Part shown: in pieces, positions 1 through 6,730 of the stretch
Position numbering within the stretch: position 1 is the stretch's first letter
How the letters are laid out: every line of letters starts with the position of its first letter
Source of the DNA: Clostridiales bacterium
GTDB taxonomy: Bacteria; Bacillota; Clostridia; Christensenellales; Borkfalkiaceae
NCBI GenBank assembly: GCA_003503945.1
Contig: DOCD01000111.1
Location: forward strand, 1-6,789
Reading direction: 5' to 3'
DNA: 6,789 nucleotides
Program-made: the position numbers and the translations under genes
The notes under the pieces: model-generated
Databases searched by the model: none
What the model was told of the DNA's origin: nothing
What the model saw: the letters and a program-made list of their open reading frames with translations, nothing else

Positions 1-515
1 TTATGATGCCCGAGCTTGACGGCTTCGGGCTTGCGGCAAAGGTGCGCGAAAGCGACAAGCAAATTCCCATACTGTTTATGACCGCGCTCGACGACAAGCC
101 TTCGAAACAGCTCGGCTATAAAATAGGTATAGACGATTACGTGGTTAAGCCCTTCGACTGCGACCTTTTGATGCTGCGCGTGGGGGCGCTTCTGCGCAGG
201 GCGAATATAGAGCGCAGCCGCGAGCTCGTCGCAGGGAATTTGCGTATGAACAAGGACGAGCATACCGCATACGTCGACGGCGAAGAATTAAATCTAACCG
301 TAAGGGAATTCGATTTACTGTTCAAACTGCTATCTTTCCCCAAAAGGACGTTTACCCGTTCGCAGCTTATGGACGAATTCTGGGATTACGACAGCTCCGC
401 GACGTCGCGCACGGTGGACGTGTATATCGTAAAGCTGCGTGAAAAGACGGCGGCTTGCAACGGCTTCGAAATCGTAACCGTGCACGGGCTCGGCTACAAG
501 GCGGTATTGAAATGA
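1..515 (+). CDS. OmpR/PhoB-family response regulator, 5' end missing
   Basis: This is the C-terminal part (170 residues visible) of a two-component response regulator. It is a cytoplasmic transcription factor that is phosphorylated by the kinase encoded next to it. The frame runs off the left edge. The visible part opens with MMPELDGF, which in receiver domains directly follows the phospho-acceptor Asp, so that Asp lies one or two codons outside the window and the Met at 3 is not the start. The switch Thr (LFMTA, residue 27) and the conserved Lys-Pro (VVKP, 49-50) complete the receiver domain. Residues about 75-168 form the winged-helix DNA-binding domain, with LTVREFDLL, the recognition helix around SRTVDVYIVKLR and the closing wing VHGLGYKAV. 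The stop overlaps the kinase start (ATGA at 512-515), so the two are translationally coupled. The family is certain. The target genes are unknown; the downstream membrane proteins or autoregulation are natural guesses. Confidence 0.95.
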   Translation, partial: MMPELDGFGLAAKVRESDKQIPILFMTALDDKPSKQLGYKIGIDDYVVKPFDCDLLMLRVGALLRRANIERSRELVAGNLRMNKDEHTAYVDGEELNLTVREFDLLFKLLSFPKRTFTRSQLMDEFWDYDSSATSRTVDVYIVKLREKTAACNGFEIVTVHGLGYKAVLK

Positions 516-1552
516 AAAAGCGCAGAAACGGACTGAATAATTTTATAGGCGCGGTGATTTTCTTTCTTACCATAACAATCGTGGTAATGAGCGCGGTACT
601 CATTTTTTCCGCGGTCGAGCAAAGCGGAAACAAGACGACTATTGCGCTGGTTATGTTTGCCGTTATCGTATTTCTTGCCGCGGTTTGTACGGTTGTGGAC
701 TGGCTGCGCAGAAAAATAACGGTCGACCGCCCCGTGCAGAAAATTTTAGAAGCGACGGATAAGATTGCGTCGGGCGATTTTTCCGTAAGGCTGGATATAC
801 GCCACCCCGTAAACAGGTACGACGAATACGACTGTATAATGGAAAATTTCAATAAAATGGCGGCTGAGCTTTCCCGCACGGAGGTTTTGCATACCGATTT
901 CATATCCAACGTATCCCACGAAATCAAGACGCCGCTTGCGATTATCCAGAATTATGCCGCGTCGTTGCAGAATAAAAATCTTGACGATCGGACGAGAGAA
1001 AAATACGCGCAAACGCTTGTCGGTGCGTCCAAAAGGCTTACGGCGCTCATAACCAACATACTGAAACTGAATAAGCTTGAAAATCAGGAGATAAAGCCCG
1101 AATACGAAACCGTAAATCTTACGGAGACCCTTGCCGAAACCGTACTCGGATTTGAAGAACTTATAGAAAATAAGGGGCTTGAACTCGAATGCGACTTCGA
1201 CGAGGACGTAATTATTTTTTCCTCGCCTTCCTATCTCGAAACAGTCTGGAATAATTTACTTTCAAATGCGGTTAAGTTTACTGAAAAAGGCAAAATAAGC
1301 GTATCGCTGAAGAAAGAAAAGGGGCAGGCGGTTGTAAAGGTTTCGGATACGGGCTGCGGCATTTCTTCGGAAACGGGGAAGCATATCTTTGAAAAATTTT
1401 ATCAGGGCGACACTTCGCATTCGCAGGAGGGCAACGGGTTAGGGCTTGCGCTCGTAAAGAAGGTAATAGATTTTACGGGCGGAACGATAGCCGTAAACAG
1501 CGAACTCGGTAAAGGCACGACTTTTACAATTACGCTTCAGTCGGGGGAATGA
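512..1552 (+). CDS. HAMP-containing sensor histidine kinase
   Basis: Membrane histidine kinase of 346 residues, the partner of the upstream response regulator. Two transmembrane helices (about 10-33 and 43-63) are separated by only about ten residues outside the membrane. A HAMP linker follows (about 64-120). The dimerisation/phosphoacceptor helix carries FISNVSHEIKTPL with His136. The HATPase domain has the N box (NNLLSNA, 247-253), G1 box (DTGCGI, 279-284), F box (FEKFYQGD, 293-300) and G2 box (GNGLGL, 307-312). All catalytic motifs are intact. The frame is open further upstream (an in-frame ATG at 455), but the ATG at 512 is preferred because it overlaps the regulator stop as ATGA, has AAGGCGG at 498-504 and gives a typical basic MKKRR N-terminus. 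The near absence of an extracellular sensor domain suggests sensing within the membrane or through a partner protein, as in intramembrane-sensing kinases (inference). The signal is unknown. Confidence 0.96.
   Translation: MKKRRNGLNNFIGAVIFFLTITIVVMSAVLIFSAVEQSGNKTTIALVMFAVIVFLAAVCTVVDWLRRKITVDRPVQKILEATDKIASGDFSVRLDIRHPVNRYDEYDCIMENFNKMAAELSRTEVLHTDFISNVSHEIKTPLAIIQNYAASLQNKNLDDRTREKYAQTLVGASKRLTALITNILKLNKLENQEIKPEYETVNLTETLAETVLGFEELIENKGLELECDFDEDVIIFSSPSYLETVWNNLLSNAVKFTEKGKISVSLKKEKGQAVVKVSDTGCGISSETGKHIFEKFYQGDTSHSQEGNGLGLALVKKVIDFTGGTIAVNSELGKGTTFTITLQSGE
1543..1548 (+). promoter_or_regulatory. Ribosome binding site that questions the next gene's start
   Basis: GGGGGA lies directly against the ATG at 1549, too close for normal initiation there. 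It is nine bases from a second in-frame ATG at 1558, which is usual spacing. The element sits inside the last codons of the kinase gene. This favours 1558 as the true start of the following membrane protein, which would then begin MFKKLIGW. The ATGA overlap at 1549 instead favours reinitiation at the first ATG. Confidence 0.5.
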
Positions 1553-2502
1553 TTAATATGTTCAAAAAGTTAATCGGCTGGCTAAAACGTCCGCACGGTT
1601 GGGCGCTTATCCCGTTTTATATGTTTACGGCTGCCTGTATCGCGGGCGCCATTGTTTTCAGTATAATCGGGCAGGATAAAAGTTACGGCTTCGTCGCGTA
1701 TATCTTTTATGCGCTGGCGGCAATAACGCTGGGTTATTCGGTTTACACAATCGTAATATACGTGCCTTCGGCGAAGCGCAAGGTTAAGGAAAAGTTAAAG
1801 TCGTATAAATTTACCGCCAACGTTCTGGAGGACTACGACTTTAAAACTACGGTGTTCGCGCTGCTGTCTTTCGTGTTTACCGTGGCGTTTGCGGTGATGA
1901 ACCTTGTCAGCGCAATCCGTTACAGGCTTATATGGTACGGCGCAATTTCCGCGTATTATTTTTGCCTGATACTGTTCCGCGGCGGAGTTTTGTTTGCAAA
2001 CAGCAAGTGCGCCAAAAAGTTCGGCGGCGACGCGGAAAAATACGAAAAGTGCAAATGGCAGATTTATCTTGCAAGCGGAGCGCTCCTTATCGTGCTTGAA
2101 TTTGCAATGGTGGGCGCGGTTACGCAGATGATGTTATCCGAACGCCCTGCGCAAAGCGGCGAAATTATGGCTATTTCCAACGCCGCATATACGTTTTACA
2201 AGATAATAATGGCGGTTTACAACTTAATAAAAGCCCGTAAGCTGAAAAATCCCGTCACGCAGTCGCTGCGCAACCTCAACTTTGCCGACGCGTGTATGTC
2301 CGTGGTATCGCTGACGGTTCTTTTGATTTCCACGTTCAACGACGACGATACGGCAATGGCGGTGCATTATATGAAGTATTCCGTCGGGTTCTTCGTCTGC
2401 GCGTGGATAATAGCTATTGCCGCGTTTATGATTATAAGGGCCAACAAAAAAATAACCTCTTTAAAGGAAGAACATACAAATGAGCAAGGAAGACAAATTT
2501 GA
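1549..2502 (+). CDS. Polytopic membrane protein of unknown function
   Basis: I do not recognise a named family. The 317-residue product is strongly hydrophobic, with about eight predicted transmembrane helices at roughly 18-40, 46-72, 99-122, 128-149, 169-195, 208-226, 244-262 and 274-297. Basic stretches (AKRKVKEKLKSYK after helix 2, KARKLKNP after helix 6) suggest cytoplasmic loops, and the C-terminus is short and polar. No transporter ATPase motif, catalytic motif or extracellular domain is visible. The first ATG overlaps the kinase stop as ATGA, but an ATG three codons later is better spaced from the ribosome binding site. Overlapping genes on both sides place it in the two-component operon. 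It may therefore be an accessory sensor for the kinase or a membrane function controlled by the pair (inference). Real gene: near certain. Function: unknown. Confidence 0.9.
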   Translation: MINMFKKLIGWLKRPHGWALIPFYMFTAACIAGAIVFSIIGQDKSYGFVAYIFYALAAITLGYSVYTIVIYVPSAKRKVKEKLKSYKFTANVLEDYDFKTTVFALLSFVFTVAFAVMNLVSAIRYRLIWYGAISAYYFCLILFRGGVLFANSKCAKKFGGDAEKYEKCKWQIYLASGALLIVLEFAMVGAVTQMMLSERPAQSGEIMAISNAAYTFYKIIMAVYNLIKARKLKNPVTQSLRNLNFADACMSVVSLTVLLISTFNDDDTAMAVHYMKYSVGFFVCAWIIAIAAFMIIRANKKITSLKEEHTNEQGRQI

Positions 2503-2887
2503 TTACGTCTATTCCGCGCCGACCGAAAACGAAAGACGTGAAATAGAGAGCATCAGGAAGCAGTATATGCCGACGCAACAGAAAGAGGATAAGCTCGAAA
2601 CTTTGCGTAAACTGAATAATCGCGTTACTCAACCGCCGATGATTTTCGGGCTTACGACTGGGATTATCGGCACGCTTGTTATGGGGCTGGGGATAACAAT
2701 GGTGCTTGAATGGAGTGTGATTGTTTGGGGCGTTATCGTCGGCTTAGCCGGCATTGCGATTATTTCAATAGCGTATCCCGTTTACAGGGCTGTATTAAAA
2801 CGCAATAAGAAAAAGTACGGGCAACAGATAATAGAGCTTTCAAACCAACTTCTCAACACAGAAGATATAAATAGAAGAGAAAGATGA
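2480..2887 (+). CDS. Small two-helix membrane protein, last gene of the operon
   Basis: The 135-residue product has a charged N-terminal third (about 1-50) with FDYVYSAPTENERREIESIRKQY, then two close transmembrane helices (about 53-76 and 80-103), then a basic turn (RNKKKYG) and a polar C-terminus. From memory, similar small proteins with a YSA..E..EI..IR..Y start followed by a helical hairpin are common in Firmicutes as uncharacterised proteins, some carrying a doubtful 'dihydropteridine reductase' label. Nothing in the sequence supports that enzyme activity. The start at 2480 has AAAGGAAG at 2463-2470 and overlaps the previous gene by 23 bases in another frame, so translation is coupled. 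The stop codon lies inside the left arm of the terminator hairpin. Its place at the end of the operon suggests a membrane partner or target of the kinase/regulator pair (inference). Confidence 0.88.
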   Translation: MSKEDKFDYVYSAPTENERREIESIRKQYMPTQQKEDKLETLRKLNNRVTQPPMIFGLTTGIIGTLVMGLGITMVLEWSVIVWGVIVGLAGIAIISIAYPVYRAVLKRNKKKYGQQIIELSNQLLNTEDINRRER

Positions 2888-2916
2888 GACAGGTTAAAAT
2901 CTCATCTTTCTTTTTT
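2875..2916 (+). terminator. Rho-independent terminator of the two-component operon, possibly bidirectional
   Basis: GAAAGATGAGA (2879-2889) pairs perfectly with TCTCATCTTTC (2900-2910) around a ten-base loop, followed by TTTTTT (2911-2916). The A-rich bases before the left arm can extend the stem. The TGA of the preceding gene is inside the left arm. Read from the other strand, the same hairpin lies about 44 bases past the stop of the convergent surface-protein gene and is followed by a poorer pyrimidine-rich tail (TCTTCTATTT), so it may also serve that gene. Confidence 0.88.
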
Positions 2917-2953
2917 ACTGTACTTTATAATTTGGGCGTACGCAGTAAGTGCA

Positions 2954-5900
2954 TTAAGATTTCCTGCGTTTGATTATTATTACCGCAGCGGCGGCGGCGC
3001 CTGCAACTACGGCTACGCCGATTGCAACGCACGTGATAATTACAGCCGTTTTGTTGCCTTTGGGCGTATCCTGAGGTTGGTCACCCGTGTTGTCACCCGT
3101 GTTGTCACCCGTGTTGTCACCCGAATTGTCGCCCGTGTTGTCGCCCGAATTGTCACCTGTGTTGTCGCCCGTGTTGTCACCCGTATTCGTGTTTTTGGTG
3201 GCATCCTCGTATATATTGACCATAGATACGGTCGAGAAAATGCCGTATGTATCCATTTCGATTTTTACATACTGCCCGTATATGCTTTCGTTGAAAGTAA
3301 TTGTTTTCAAATCGTCGGCTGCTTCGAGGTTTTGCAACAAAGCGACCTGCGTCCAGTTTTCTCCGTCTTCGCTTACGGATACTTTGATGTTTTTGGCAAA
3401 TATGTTTATGTTCGGATTGTATTGATACTGAACCAAATCCAACCCCGAAACGTACTTGGGGGTATCGATTTTTATAATCAGATAGGGGTTGTTGCCCGAA
3501 GTCAGTATATTTTGTGTATAGTCGGTGTGCCAGTAGGTGTTAATGTTTCCGTCTATGGCGTTTACGGCATAGTTCGGCCTTTTGGGGTCGTTGGACTGGC
3601 TCGAAAAGCCTTCTACCGTCAAATGCGATACCGAAACGTATTTTCTCGTGTCGCTGTCCTTGTCTTTGGTGAATTCAAAGCTTTTTACGTCGCTCGGCGG
3701 ATTATCTCCCGAAGCTTTTATCCTTACTTCCACGGTTTTGTCGCCCGAGCAATCGGGCGCCGCTTCCGAGTAGGAGGTCCAGTTTTCGGCGCCGGAGTAT
3801 TTCCACTCGTATCTTTCGTCAATCCCAAGTATTTTATTCTCGTTGTCGTTCGCGTACAGGGTATTCGGTACGGCGGGCTTCGACGAAATGTCTATTTTGA
3901 AATAGTTTTCTTCCTTGTCGGGTATGCCCACGATAAGGATGTAAATATCGTTTTCTTCCGTAACATTGGCGAGCTCCGCCGCAGTCAGCTTGTGCACGTG
4001 CGGTTCTTCGGCAGTGAACGACACTTCCTTCCAGGTTTTTTTGTTATTGAGGCTGTATTTCCAGCGTATTCCCGCATTGTCGAAACGCTCTGCCCAGACG
4101 ATGGCTCCCGCATTTTCTCCGTCGAAGGAGAAATCGGCAATCGCTGTATCGGCGTCGCCTAAAAGGAACAGCGCTTCGACCCTTGCCACGGCAGGCTGCA
4201 GGGTTTTATCGGTTGCGGTGTTGGGAAGCACGCTCGAAGCGGTCAGCGCCTTATTCTTCAATACGGTAAATTGATATATCGATTCCGTGCTGTCGAGCAG
4301 CGGCTCTATTACGCCGAGCAGGTCAATCATAGGCAGAGGATATCCCACCATGGTATCGGTTATCCGTTTGATAAGCCCGATATATTTATCCTGCGCAACA
4401 TTTTTTGCCTCGTACGTTTTGATAAGCCCGTACCATGCGTCAAGGTTGATAGGCTGAATGCTCAAAGCCTTTTCGTACAGCTCTTCCTGTTTGGTCGTAT
4501 CGCCTTCGAAAACCTTTGCAAGCATTACGTATTCTTCGGCTTTTACGTACTTGTCGTAGTCGTTCAACGCGTCCTGTGCAAGGTTGAAGTAAACTATGGT
4601 AGCGTGCGTTCTCTGCCAGCGCTCGTTGCCCCAGCCGAGCAAGTGCCTTTCGTTCTTTGTCGAAAGCGTCCAGCCGCTCACGTCGTTGTCGATTCTCCAT
4701 AATCCCTTGCCGTCCGTATTTTTTGAGTAGTAAAGCATTGCGGCGTGACCCGGCTGACCTATAACGGTGCAGGGAATACCTCTTACACCCCTGATATTTG
4801 TGCCGCTCTTGGAAATACCGCCGCACACACAGCCCGTTCCGAATTTATTACGGAAATTCATCCAGACCTTTTGCAGCTTATCGCTTTCCGTTCCCCTCGA
4901 AACCTGCAACGTATAAGTTTCGTTATCCACACCGCCGGGGATAGTGTAGCTCGTATCCCACATACCGATTTTTTGCTCCGGATTTTCTCTGTCGTCTACG
5001 GCGAAAAGCTCGTTGAAATAGTCTTTGTTTTCCTCCGAGTAGAAAACGGGGTTATTGTAGTTGGGGTCGGTATACGCTATGTACGGGTGAGGGGTATGCA
5101 GCCCGCCGACGCTTTTCGGAGCGGCGTTTATTTTCGTCTGAACGTAGTCGTTCAACCAGATAATCGATTCGTCGTCGATAATGTTGTACATAATCCAACG
5201 CATTTCTTCAACGTTTAAACTTCCGAATAAGTTCTGCGTTTCGAAATCAGGCGTTCCGTCTTCTTTTGTCGTGGCGATGAAACGTCCCGTAGTATATAAA
5301 TATCTGTATATCGCGTAACGTCTTAAGGGGTCGGATTGATTTTCGACTCTGTTTTTCTGCAACCATGAGCCGACCTCGACGTCGTGCGTCAGGGCGATTG
5401 AGAACATCATCGTTCTGTACAGCTCGCCGTACGTTCGGTCGGGTTTCCATGTGTTATGCAGAAGCTCGGTATTATTAAGGTCGGATTTATAATTTCTGTA
5501 CAGGTTTGACAACACCGTTAAGGAATTGTAATAATTTCCGTATCCGGGCGCACCGCCTATCATAAATTCCCTTAAAGCGTCCAAATCGTTCAAAAGCCAG
5601 TTTAAAAGCGCTTTGTTGTCCTCGCTTTCGCTTGTGAATCTTTTTAATGCGTATTGCCCGACCCTTCTTACGAACTCTCTTTGAAGCACCAACGATTCCA
5701 GCTCTCTATCGTTTTCGAGGTCGGTGGAGTTTTTGGCCTTAATGAGTTCGTCGTAATAATCTGTCGATTGAACGGTGTCGTCGCCCGAGGGGGAGTTTGT
5801 CAGTTTTGCGTCCGCCCATACCGCATAGTCGCCGCGGTCGACGCCGTTCGGGTCGACGTGCAGCCTGAGATATTTTGCTCCGCTTATATCCACCGACAAA

Positions 5901-6397
5901 AATTCCGCTTCGGCGCCTATCGTAAGAACGTTGGGGTTTTCAGCCGTTTGCAGCGTCCAGTTCGTTTTGTCGTTCGACGTATAGACGAAGAATTTTACGC
6001 CGTTGCTGTTTTTGGTAATCGTTTTATCCAGACCGACGTAAGCGGTAAAATACCGGTATCCGCAATTTTCGATATTGTAATAAACGTTTGCCGTGGCATG
6101 CGTAAACATACCCTTGTCGAAATTGTACCAGGCGCCTTCGATTTTTACGGATATTTTCGTGTTGTTTACCGTAGTATCCTTCAAAATCCTGCCTTGCGGA
6201 TAGTTCGAGTCGACCCAGCCCGCTTTCGATTCGGGCTCGTAATCCATATCCGACAGATATCGGCACTCCGGCTGACCGGCAGCGGCTAACGCCGACAAAT
6301 TACCGAAATTTTGCAGCGCAACGCCCGTTATAAGGCTTGCGAAAACAATAAAAGCAGTTAAAATACATATTATTTGCTTTTTTATGCCATTTAACAT
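2954..6397 (-). CDS. Secreted membrane-anchored protein with NPCBM, transglutaminase-like and F5/8C domains
   Basis: A 1147-residue extracellular multidomain protein. Order: signal peptide (1 to about 40, basic MLNGIKK, hydrophobic core, ALAAA cleavage region); NPCBM carbohydrate-binding module (about 44-205, with YNFDKGMFTHATANVYYNIE); mostly helical region (about 212-420); transglutaminase-like core (about 515-580) with CVCGG, GIP, PGHAAML and WRID motifs; TPR-like helices (about 606-700); two beta-rich modules (about 750-910); F5/8 type C/discoidin domain (about 918-1066, AIDGNINTYWHTDY); nine NTGD/NSGD units (1071-1106); a transmembrane helix (about 1117-1142) and tail KRRKS. In the core, Cys525, His551 and Asp570 align with the Cys-His-Asp triad spacing of transglutaminase-fold proteins (inference). 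No LPXTG motif is present, so anchoring is probably by the helix itself. It likely binds glycans or cell wall and may process protein or peptide substrates. Start supported by GGGAGG six bases upstream. Not recognised as a named protein. Confidence 0.93.
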   Translation of the reverse strand: MLNGIKKQIICILTAFIVFASLITGVALQNFGNLSALAAAGQPECRYLSDMDYEPESKAGWVDSNYPQGRILKDTTVNNTKISVKIEGAWYNFDKGMFTHATANVYYNIENCGYRYFTAYVGLDKTITKNSNGVKFFVYTSNDKTNWTLQTAENPNVLTIGAEAEFLSVDISGAKYLRLHVDPNGVDRGDYAVWADAKLTNSPSGDDTVQSTDYYDELIKAKNSTDLENDRELESLVLQREFVRRVGQYALKRFTSESEDNKALLNWLLNDLDALREFMIGGAPGYGNYYNSLTVLSNLYRNYKSDLNNTELLHNTWKPDRTYGELYRTMMFSIALTHDVEVGSWLQKNRVENQSDPLRRYAIYRYLYTTGRFIATTKEDGTPDFETQNLFGSLNVEEMRWIMYNIIDDESIIWLNDYVQTKINAAPKSVGGLHTPHPYIAYTDPNYNNPVFYSEENKDYFNELFAVDDRENPEQKIGMWDTSYTIPGGVDNETYTLQVSRGTESDKLQKVWMNFRNKFGTGCVCGGISKSGTNIRGVRGIPCTVIGQPGHAAMLYYSKNTDGKGLWRIDNDVSGWTLSTKNERHLLGWGNERWQRTHATIVYFNLAQDALNDYDKYVKAEEYVMLAKVFEGDTTKQEELYEKALSIQPINLDAWYGLIKTYEAKNVAQDKYIGLIKRITDTMVGYPLPMIDLLGVIEPLLDSTESIYQFTVLKNKALTASSVLPNTATDKTLQPAVARVEALFLLGDADTAIADFSFDGENAGAIVWAERFDNAGIRWKYSLNNKKTWKEVSFTAEEPHVHKLTAAELANVTEENDIYILIVGIPDKEENYFKIDISSKPAVPNTLYANDNENKILGIDERYEWKYSGAENWTSYSEAAPDCSGDKTVEVRIKASGDNPPSDVKSFEFTKDKDSDTRKYVSVSHLTVEGFSSQSNDPKRPNYAVNAIDGNINTYWHTDYTQNILTSGNNPYLIIKIDTPKYVSGLDLVQYQYNPNINIFAKNIKVSVSEDGENWTQVALLQNLEAADDLKTITFNESIYGQYVKIEMDTYGIFSTVSMVNIYEDATKNTNTGDNTGDNTGDNSGDNTGDNSGDNTGDNTGDNTGDQPQDTPKGNKTAVIITCVAIGVAVVAGAAAAAVIIIKRRKS
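3080..3187 (-). repeat. Nine tandem 12-base units encoding NTGD/NSGD
   Basis: The minus strand carries nine consecutive 12-base units encoding Asn-Thr/Ser-Gly-Asp, in the order T,T,T,S,T,S,T,T,T (residues 1071-1106 of the surface protein). Units differ by few bases (for example CACCCGTGTTGT versus CGCCCGAATTGT on the plus strand). The tract makes a flexible, strongly acidic spacer between the discoidin domain and the membrane helix, the usual place for a wall-spanning stalk. Such near-identical units can gain or lose copies by slippage, so length may vary between strains. Confidence 0.93.
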
Positions 6398-6403
6398 ATA
6401 AAA

Positions 6404-6409
6404 CCTCCC
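6404..6409 (-). promoter_or_regulatory. Ribosome binding site of the surface-protein gene
   Basis: On the minus strand, GGGAGG lies six bases before the ATG at 6397. It is a near-perfect Shine-Dalgarno sequence, fixes the start codon and implies efficient translation. Confidence 0.9.
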
Positions 6410-6428
6410 AATTTAAAGATTGCATCGT

Positions 6429-6457
6429 ATTATATCATATTTCCGTCGTAAAAACAA
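6429..6457 (-). promoter_or_regulatory. Sigma-A type promoter for the surface-protein gene
   Basis: On the minus strand a perfect -10 box TATAAT (6429-6434) is preceded, at exactly 17 bases, by TTGTTT (6452-6457), which matches the first three bases of the -35 consensus. Transcription would start near 6422, giving a leader of about 25 bases that includes the GGGAGG site. No clear operator was seen. The -10 and spacing are convincing, the -35 is weak. Confidence 0.72.
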
Positions 6458-6529
6458 GTACAACGAAGAGGTTAATTTGCTCAGTATTATAAATTAAACA
6501 ATTTTTCCTTTTTTTTGAATAAACTAATC

Positions 6530-6537
6530 GGGAGGTG
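6530..6537 (+). promoter_or_regulatory. Strong ribosome binding site before the interrupted micro-ORF
   Basis: GGGAGGTG is a near-perfect Shine-Dalgarno sequence, with seven bases between GGAGG and the ATG at 6543. It shows that this ATG is, or recently was, a real translation start even though the frame meets TGA after 12 codons. Confidence 0.8.
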
Positions 6538-6542
6538 AATTT

Positions 6543-6683
6543 ATGTTTAATTATAATAATCAAAACGGAAATTATATGTGAAACGTCCCCAACGTGGGCT
6601 TATTGTATTACCTTGCGCCCTATCAGAAAGAGTTTGTCGAGCAGGGGCTGAACGAATTCAACGACAGGCTGAACAAAAAGTAG
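6543..6683 (+). pseudogene. 46-codon small ORF interrupted by an in-frame TGA at codon 13
   Basis: From the ATG at 6543 the frame reads MFNYNNQNGNYM, then TGA at 6579-6581, then continues open for 33 codons to a TAG at 6681-6683. The second part (NVPNVGLLYYLAPYQKEF and on to FNDRLNKK) looks like real protein: a hydrophobic stretch, then an amphipathic charged helix, with codon choice like the neighbouring genes. A good ribosome binding site precedes the first ATG, while no start with a ribosome binding site follows the TGA (a GTG at 6594 has none). The simplest reading is a small gene with a Trp TGG to TGA nonsense change or a sequence error. Alternatives are UGA readthrough (ATGTGAA context) or a 12-residue leader peptide. 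Selenocysteine is not favoured. A global recoding is excluded because neighbours use TGA as stop and TGG for Trp. I do not recognise the product. Confidence 0.55.
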
Positions 6684-6730
6684 TTGTAAAAAGCGCGCTT
6701 TCGGGGTATTTGTTATAGAGATTTCCTTGT

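Noticed and set aside
455..511. Upstream in-frame ATG extending the kinase by 19 residues
   Set aside because: The extension is Arg-rich, overlaps the winged helix of the regulator and has no ribosome binding site. The ATGA start at 512 is better supported.
367..927. Minus-strand open frame of 186 codons across the regulator/kinase junction
   Set aside because: It is antisense to two genes with intact family motifs. Its translation is low-complexity with Ser/Arg-rich stretches and matches no family I know.
512..2887. BceRS-type antibiotic-sensing module
   Set aside because: The kinase has a short extracellular loop as in that group, but it carries a clear HAMP domain and the neighbours are not an ABC transporter with ATPase and large permease.
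3080..3187. CRISPR-like regular repeat
   Set aside because: The 12-base units are contiguous with no spacers and stay in frame as NTGD/NSGD codons of a larger gene.
3077..4162. Long plus-strand open frame of 361 codons opposite the surface-protein gene
   Set aside because: It begins in the antisense of the NTGD repeat, giving a low-complexity VTRVVTRVV start, has no ribosome binding site, and lies wholly inside a gene with clear domains on the other strand.
6485..6493. TATTATAAA as a -10 box for the micro-ORF
   Set aside because: No sequence resembling a -35 box lies 16-18 bases upstream, and such AT-rich matches are expected by chance here.
6579..6640. Selenocysteine insertion at the in-frame TGA
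   Set aside because: No redox-type context or Cys is near, and I see no convincing compact hairpin at the right distance after the TGA. Only a short CCC/GGG hairpin and a 4-bp GGGC/GCCC pairing around a large loop can be drawn.
6690..6701. Perfect 12-base palindrome AAAGCGCGCTTT just after the micro-ORF
   Set aside because: It has no loop and is not followed by a T-run, so it is not a terminator. It is short enough to be chance and no second copy was noticed to support an operator.
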